Positions 60,684 to 64,000 of a stretch of DNA of 64,000 nt are shown piece by piece. Source of the stretch: Blastococcus_B deserti (GTDB taxonomy: Bacteria; Actinomycetota; Actinomycetes; Mycobacteriales; Geodermatophilaceae); NCBI RefSeq assembly GCF_042682525.1, contig NZ_JBHUHP010000019.1, forward strand, positions 62,001 through 126,000. The letters run 5' to 3'. Each line of letters starts with the position of its first letter. Within the stretch, counting starts at the first letter, position 1. The notes under the pieces were generated by a model that saw only the letters and a list, made by a program, of their open reading frames with translations, searched no databases and had not been told where the DNA came from. The position numbers and the translations under genes were made by a program.

Positions 60684-61379
60684 ATGACCGCCCCGACCAC
60701 GCATCCCGCGCAGTTGCTGCTCCCCGGTCAGGCCGCGGCGCCGGAGGGACCCGTCGACCTCGCGGCGATGTACGTCATGCACCGCGCCTTCCGCCGCGAC
60801 GCCGACGCCTTCGCGGCAGCGGCCGCCGCCACGCCGGTCGCCGACCGGCGCCGATGGGCCCGGCTGTCCCGGCGCTTCGCCCTCTTCGCCGGCATCCTGC
60901 ACAAGCACCACCACGGCGAGGACGTCGGGCTGTGGCCGCTCCTGCGGGAGCGAGGCGCCGATCCGGAGGTCCTCGACGCCATGCAGGCCGAGCACGCGCA
61001 CATCGATCCACTGCTGGCCTCCTGCTCCGGCGACCTCGCCGCCCTCGCCCGTGGAGCCGGCGAGGAGACCCGTCGGCGGCTGATCGGGTGCACCGCACGG
61101 CTGCGCGACCTGCTCTCGGCGCACCTCGGCCACGAGGAGCGCGACGGCATGGCCCTGGTGCAGCGGCACCTCGGCCCCGCCGACTGGCAACGGCTGGACC
61201 GCGAGGTGTTCGCCAAGGAGTACCGGCCGCGGGACATCCCGGCCGTCCTCGCCTGGGTCATGTCCGGCCTCCCCGACGAGGCGGCCCGCCGCATGCCGGG
61301 CGCGAACCCGGTCATGCTGGCGGTCGGACGCCTCCTCGTGCGCCGATTCGAGCGCGCCGAGGCGCGCACCTTCGGCTGA
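60684..61379 (+). CDS. Hemerythrin-domain protein under TetR control
   Basis: A 231-residue protein with a hemerythrin-like four-helix bundle. Candidate di-iron ligands are in YVMHRAFRRDAD, GILHKHHHGEDVGLWPLL, AEHAHIDPLL and LSAHLGHEERDGMALV. The ATG follows GGAGGAG. It may sense or store O2 or NO, or take part in iron or redox stress defence. The stop codon lies inside a long terminator hairpin. Confidence 0.85.
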   Translation: MTAPTTHPAQLLLPGQAAAPEGPVDLAAMYVMHRAFRRDADAFAAAAAATPVADRRRWARLSRRFALFAGILHKHHHGEDVGLWPLLRERGADPEVLDAMQAEHAHIDPLLASCSGDLAALARGAGEETRRRLIGCTARLRDLLSAHLGHEERDGMALVQRHLGPADWQRLDREVFAKEYRPRDIPAVLAWVMSGLPDEAARRMPGANPVMLAVGRLLVRRFERAEARTFG

Positions 61380-61431
61380 CCTCGGCGTCCCGGCGAGGCG
61401 GACGGGTCCGCCCGGCCGGGACGCCGAGGTC
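61378..61431. terminator. Long terminator hairpin overlapping hemerythrin stop
   Basis: A perfect 17-bp stem (61378-61394 with 61415-61431) begins inside the hemerythrin TGA codon. Its 20-base loop holds a further stem of about 7 bp. It separates the hemerythrin gene from the convergent membrane-protein gene and is likely bidirectional. Confidence 0.85.
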
Positions 61432-61440
61432 AGGGCCGAT

Positions 61441-61923
61441 TCAGTGGCTGTACTCGGCGGGCCGCAGGAGCATGACGATCGCCATGGCCGGGAGCATCAG
61501 CAGGTGGCCCCAGGTCATGAGCGTGTGCTCGTCGATGGCGCCGGCCCAGAAGGGGACCAGCAGGACCACGAACGGCAGGTACATCGACGCCGACATCTCG
61601 GCGATGCCCCGCCACGAGTGGCCGCGGAACCACATCCACAGCGCCATCCCGATCGACATGTTCGTGGCCATGATCAGGACACCGACCTCGATCGGTACCT
61701 TCGCGTCCGGCCAGATCAGGTGCTGAGCCGCGCCGAGCACGTACATGCCCGCGAACATCGCGACGACCATCTCGACGTAGTGGCCGACGAAGTGCGCGAT
61801 GCGGGAGCGCCGGGACTGCCGGTGCCCGTGCGCGGCGTGCTCGGGGTGAGCGGCGTTACCGGGTCCAGCGGGTGCGGTGGGGCCGGGGGTGGTGGGCTCG
61901 GGGGTGAGGATCTCGGTGGTCAT
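61441..61923 (-). CDS. His-rich four-helix membrane protein
   Basis: About 160 residues. A Pro/Thr then His-rich N-terminus (HPEHAAHGHRQSRRSRIAHF) precedes four hydrophobic segments: YVEMVVAMFAGMYVLGAA, IEVGVLIMATNMSIGMALWM, ASMYLPFVVLLVPFWAGAI and HLLMLPAMAIVMLL. The Met- and His-rich helices might bind metal. I do not recognise a named family. ATG 61923 is preferred over an upstream ATG with no supporting site. Confidence 0.7.
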   Translation of the reverse strand: MTTEILTPEPTTPGPTAPAGPGNAAHPEHAAHGHRQSRRSRIAHFVGHYVEMVVAMFAGMYVLGAAQHLIWPDAKVPIEVGVLIMATNMSIGMALWMWFRGHSWRGIAEMSASMYLPFVVLLVPFWAGAIDEHTLMTWGHLLMLPAMAIVMLLRPAEYSH

Positions 61924-62016
61924 GGCGCAGATCGTCGGGGCGGACGCCCCGGCTGCCATGTGCCGGAGGTCATGATCCCGGGTCACGACCGCGGCATGAC
62001 CCTTCGAAGACAGCCC

Positions 62017-62688
62017 TCAGACGAGGCCGAGTGCGCGTCCCCGCAGAGCCGCCTGGGTACGGTCGCGGGCGCCCAGCTTGGCCAGCACGTTGGTCACATG
62101 GTTCTTCACCGTCCCTTCGGCGAGGAACAGCGATGCGGCGATCTCGCGGTTGCTGCTGCCGTCGGCCAGCAGCCGCAGCACCTCCAGCTCGCGGTCCGAC
62201 AGCGGCACGACCAGCGGCTGCGGGCGCGCCGGCGGGGCCCCGTCCTCGGGCAACGTCGCGAAGCGGGCCACGACCTTCGCCGCCACCGACGGCTGGAGCA
62301 CCGACTCACCGCGCGCCGCCGCCAGGACGGCCTCCAGCAGGCGGTCGGACGAGACGTCCTTGAGCAGATAGCCGACGGCGCCGGCGCGCAGGGCGGCGAA
62401 GACGTCCTCGTCGTCGTCGAAGGTGGTCAGCGCGAGGACCCGCACCTCCGGCTGCTCCACCCGCAGCCTCCGGGTGGCCGCGACGCCGTCCAGGACCGGC
62501 ATGTGCAGGTCCATCAGGACGACGTCCGGCCGGTGGGCGGCGCACTGCCGGATCGCCTCCGCGCCGTCGCCGGCCTCGCCGACCACCTCGACCTCCCCGC
62601 GGACGCCCAGCAGGGTGGCCAGCGCCTCCCGGAAGAGGGCCTGGTCGTCAGCGAGCAACACCCGCACCGGCCGGTCGGGGGGATTCAC
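62017..62688 (-). CDS. LuxR/NarL-family response regulator
   Basis: A 223-residue regulator: receiver with ADDQALFREALATLLG, phospho-Asp in DVVLMDLHMPVLDG, Lys in GYLLKDVSS; LuxR helix-turn-helix LSDRELEVLRLLADGSSNRE then EGTVKNHVTNVLAKLGARDR. GTG at 62686-62688 overlaps the kinase stop by 4 nt. It is the output half of the two-component system; targets are unknown, but the His-rich membrane protein gene lies next downstream. Confidence 0.9.
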   Translation of the reverse strand: MNPPDRPVRVLLADDQALFREALATLLGVRGEVEVVGEAGDGAEAIRQCAAHRPDVVLMDLHMPVLDGVAATRRLRVEQPEVRVLALTTFDDDEDVFAALRAGAVGYLLKDVSSDRLLEAVLAAARGESVLQPSVAAKVVARFATLPEDGAPPARPQPLVVPLSDRELEVLRLLADGSSNREIAASLFLAEGTVKNHVTNVLAKLGARDRTQAALRGRALGLV

Positions 62689-63797
62689 CCAGGCACCTCC
62701 ACGCGCAGCGTCGTCCCCCCGGCCGGCTCGCGGTCCAGCGTCACCCGGCCGCCCAGCCGGGCCGCCCGCTCGCGCAGTCCCACGAGTCCGAAGCCGCCGC
62801 CGTCCGCTGCTTGGGACGGCAGCCCTCGGCCGTCGTCGCACACCTCCAGCCGCACGGCGGCGGTGTCGCGGTAGTCGAGCACGACCCGCGCCCGCGACGC
62901 CGCCGCGTGCTTGCGGACGTTGGTCAGCCCCTCCTGCGCCACGCGGTAGAGGCACTCCTCGGCGTCCGCGGGGAGGGTCCGGACCGAGCCCTCCACGTGC
63001 ACGTCGGTCGGCACGCCCGCCGCCGAGGTGTCGGCGGCCAGCGCCGCGAGCCCGTCGGCCAGCGGCGGCGTCGCCCGGGGTCCGCGGAGCGCCGCCACCG
63101 ACCGGCGGACCTCGGCGAGGGCCTCCGTCGACTGCTGCTGCGCCTTGGCCAGCACCGCGTCCGCCCTCGAGGGGTCGGTGGCCAGGACCGCACGCGCAGC
63201 CTGGACCTGCATGGCCACCACGGTCAGGTGGTGACCCAGGCCGTCGTGGATGTCTCGCGCCACCCGGTTGCGCTCCTGCGTGGTGGCCAGTTCCTCGGCC
63301 TGGGCCGCGTAGCCGCGCAGCTGCCGGTTGGCCTCGTCGAGCTCCGCGCGGGCCTGCTGCTCCCGCTTGAGCAGCTCGGTCACGACCGCGGTGAACGCCG
63401 CGGCGGCGAGGATGCCCAGGCCGTTGCGCAGGCCGTCACCCCACGTCATCCCGAGGTGCACGAGCGGGAGGACGGCGGCGACGAGCGCCGCGGCGGGCAA
63501 CGGCAGGAGGAGCACGCTCTGGCTGACCAGGACCATGAGCAGCAACGTCGCTCCCACGCCGGCGTCGGCCGCGCCGAACACGAGGAAGCCCAGCGGCAGC
63601 ATGACCGCCACGTAGCCGACGGCGAAGCGACGCCGTCGCTGCGCCGGCTGCCCGTCGACCCAGCTGAAGCCGAGGACCGCGAGGAGCGCGAACACCGACC
63701 CGGCGGTCACCGCGGCCAGGGGGTACTCGGCGTCGGTCGCCTCGAGCAGCAAGGTGAGGACGGCCCCGCCGGTCAGGACGGCCAGTGCCCGCTTCAC
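62685..63797 (-). CDS. NarL-type sensor histidine kinase
   Basis: A 370-residue kinase. Six hydrophobic segments fill residues 1-145 with no large external loop. A coiled linker follows (RAELDEANRQLRGYAAQAEE), then the HisKA_3 box ERNRVARDIHDGLGHHLTVV and an HATPase with LEVCDDGRGLP and GGFGLVGLRERAARLGGRVT. It phosphorylates the response regulator encoded directly downstream (GTGA overlap). The sequence from 63798 to the window end shows no gene I can support. Confidence 0.9.
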   Translation of the reverse strand: MKRALAVLTGGAVLTLLLEATDAEYPLAAVTAGSVFALLAVLGFSWVDGQPAQRRRRFAVGYVAVMLPLGFLVFGAADAGVGATLLLMVLVSQSVLLLPLPAAALVAAVLPLVHLGMTWGDGLRNGLGILAAAAFTAVVTELLKREQQARAELDEANRQLRGYAAQAEELATTQERNRVARDIHDGLGHHLTVVAMQVQAARAVLATDPSRADAVLAKAQQQSTEALAEVRRSVAALRGPRATPPLADGLAALAADTSAAGVPTDVHVEGSVRTLPADAEECLYRVAQEGLTNVRKHAAASRARVVLDYRDTAAVRLEVCDDGRGLPSQAADGGGFGLVGLRERAARLGGRVTLDREPAGGTTLRVEVPG

Positions 63798-64000
63798 CGG
63801 CCCACTGTGCGGCGGCGGGATCCCGAGGTCAACGACTCGGGGGCGGGCGCACCGGCGGCGTCATGCCGCTCCGAGGCCGTCGGCGATCCGGTGGTGGAGG
63901 ACCGCCTCCCGCCCCGGCGCCGCGTGTGGATGTCGTTCGACCGACCCGACGGCTGACGTCCCGGCGAGGGAAGACGCCGGCGATCCCCCGCCTCGCGGGC

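Noticed and set aside
63863..63956. Short frame near the window end (…RRRVWMSFDRPDG)
   Set aside because: Only about 22 codons from a GTG, no recognisable partner or ribosome binding site.

Overview
The window is very GC-rich DNA with strong G/C preference at third codon positions, frequent GTG (and one TTG) start codons, many 4-nt ATGA/GTGA gene overlaps, a Pkn-type Ser/Thr kinase, LacI-type sugar regulation without an ABC ATPase gene, and SARP/BTAD regulation. This fits an actinobacterial chromosome. The gene set suggests a soil or stone-dwelling aerobe such as a member of the Geodermatophilaceae, but that family-level guess rests on overall style, not on a marker gene.

Positions 1-9700 are accessory and eroded. 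They hold a structured inverted repeat (470-552), a pseudogene with two in-frame stops at expected Trp codons (633-1004), and the 3' half of a tRNA-Met (1342-1385) flanked on both sides by GTGCCCACA direct repeats, which looks like an integrase attachment region. Next come a GNAT stub, a complete ABC exporter plus two-component system with a DUF6326-like membrane protein, an IS3 remnant, a peroxiredoxin behind a MerR-like fragment, and a scar where a headless GntR/UTRA gene meets the tail of an alcohol dehydrogenase.

Positions 8600-17100 form a coherent C2 unit. An LrgA/LrgB membrane pair diverges from glcD-glcE-glcF (glycolate oxidase), malate synthase G and a GlcG-like protein. Glycolate can be oxidised to glyoxylate and condensed with acetyl-CoA to malate. 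The LrgAB pair is the obvious transporter candidate, because plant PLGG1, a plastid glycolate/glycerate carrier, is an LrgAB fusion.

Positions 17200-34650 are mixed metabolism: a deleted luciferase-like monooxygenase pseudogene, a methyltransferase, a proline-rich surface protein, an unknown two-gene pair, a thioesterase, a hydroxyacid-oxoacid transhydrogenase diverging from a cyclase-family hydrolase and acyl-CoA ligase, a kinase with no extracellular sensor, a K+ channel, two universal stress proteins, an acyl-CoA dehydrogenase, a hemerythrin, an alpha/beta hydrolase and a phytanoyl-CoA dioxygenase-like enzyme.

Positions 33500-41620 are an arabinan/arabinose-oligomer locus: LacI regulator, GH51 arabinofuranosidase, lipoprotein binding protein, two permeases (no ATPase gene), aldose 1-epimerase and a GH43 lipoprotein, with two CG-centred operator candidates. 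Positions 41640-45750 are an amide locus: MarR regulator, a cytoplasmic AmiC-like binding protein, an APC permease and an acetamidase/formamidase.

Positions 45860-56018 hold a dithiol-oxidase/methyltransferase fusion diverging from an XRE-cupin regulator, a PIG-L deacetylase and GNAT pair, and a cluster of a one-Cys OsmC protein, two flavoproteins and a BTAD-ATPase-TPR regulator. Positions 56080-64000 carry cobN under a cobalamin riboswitch, a TetR gene facing a hemerythrin, a His-rich membrane protein and a second two-component system. No complete tRNA, rRNA or CRISPR array was seen.
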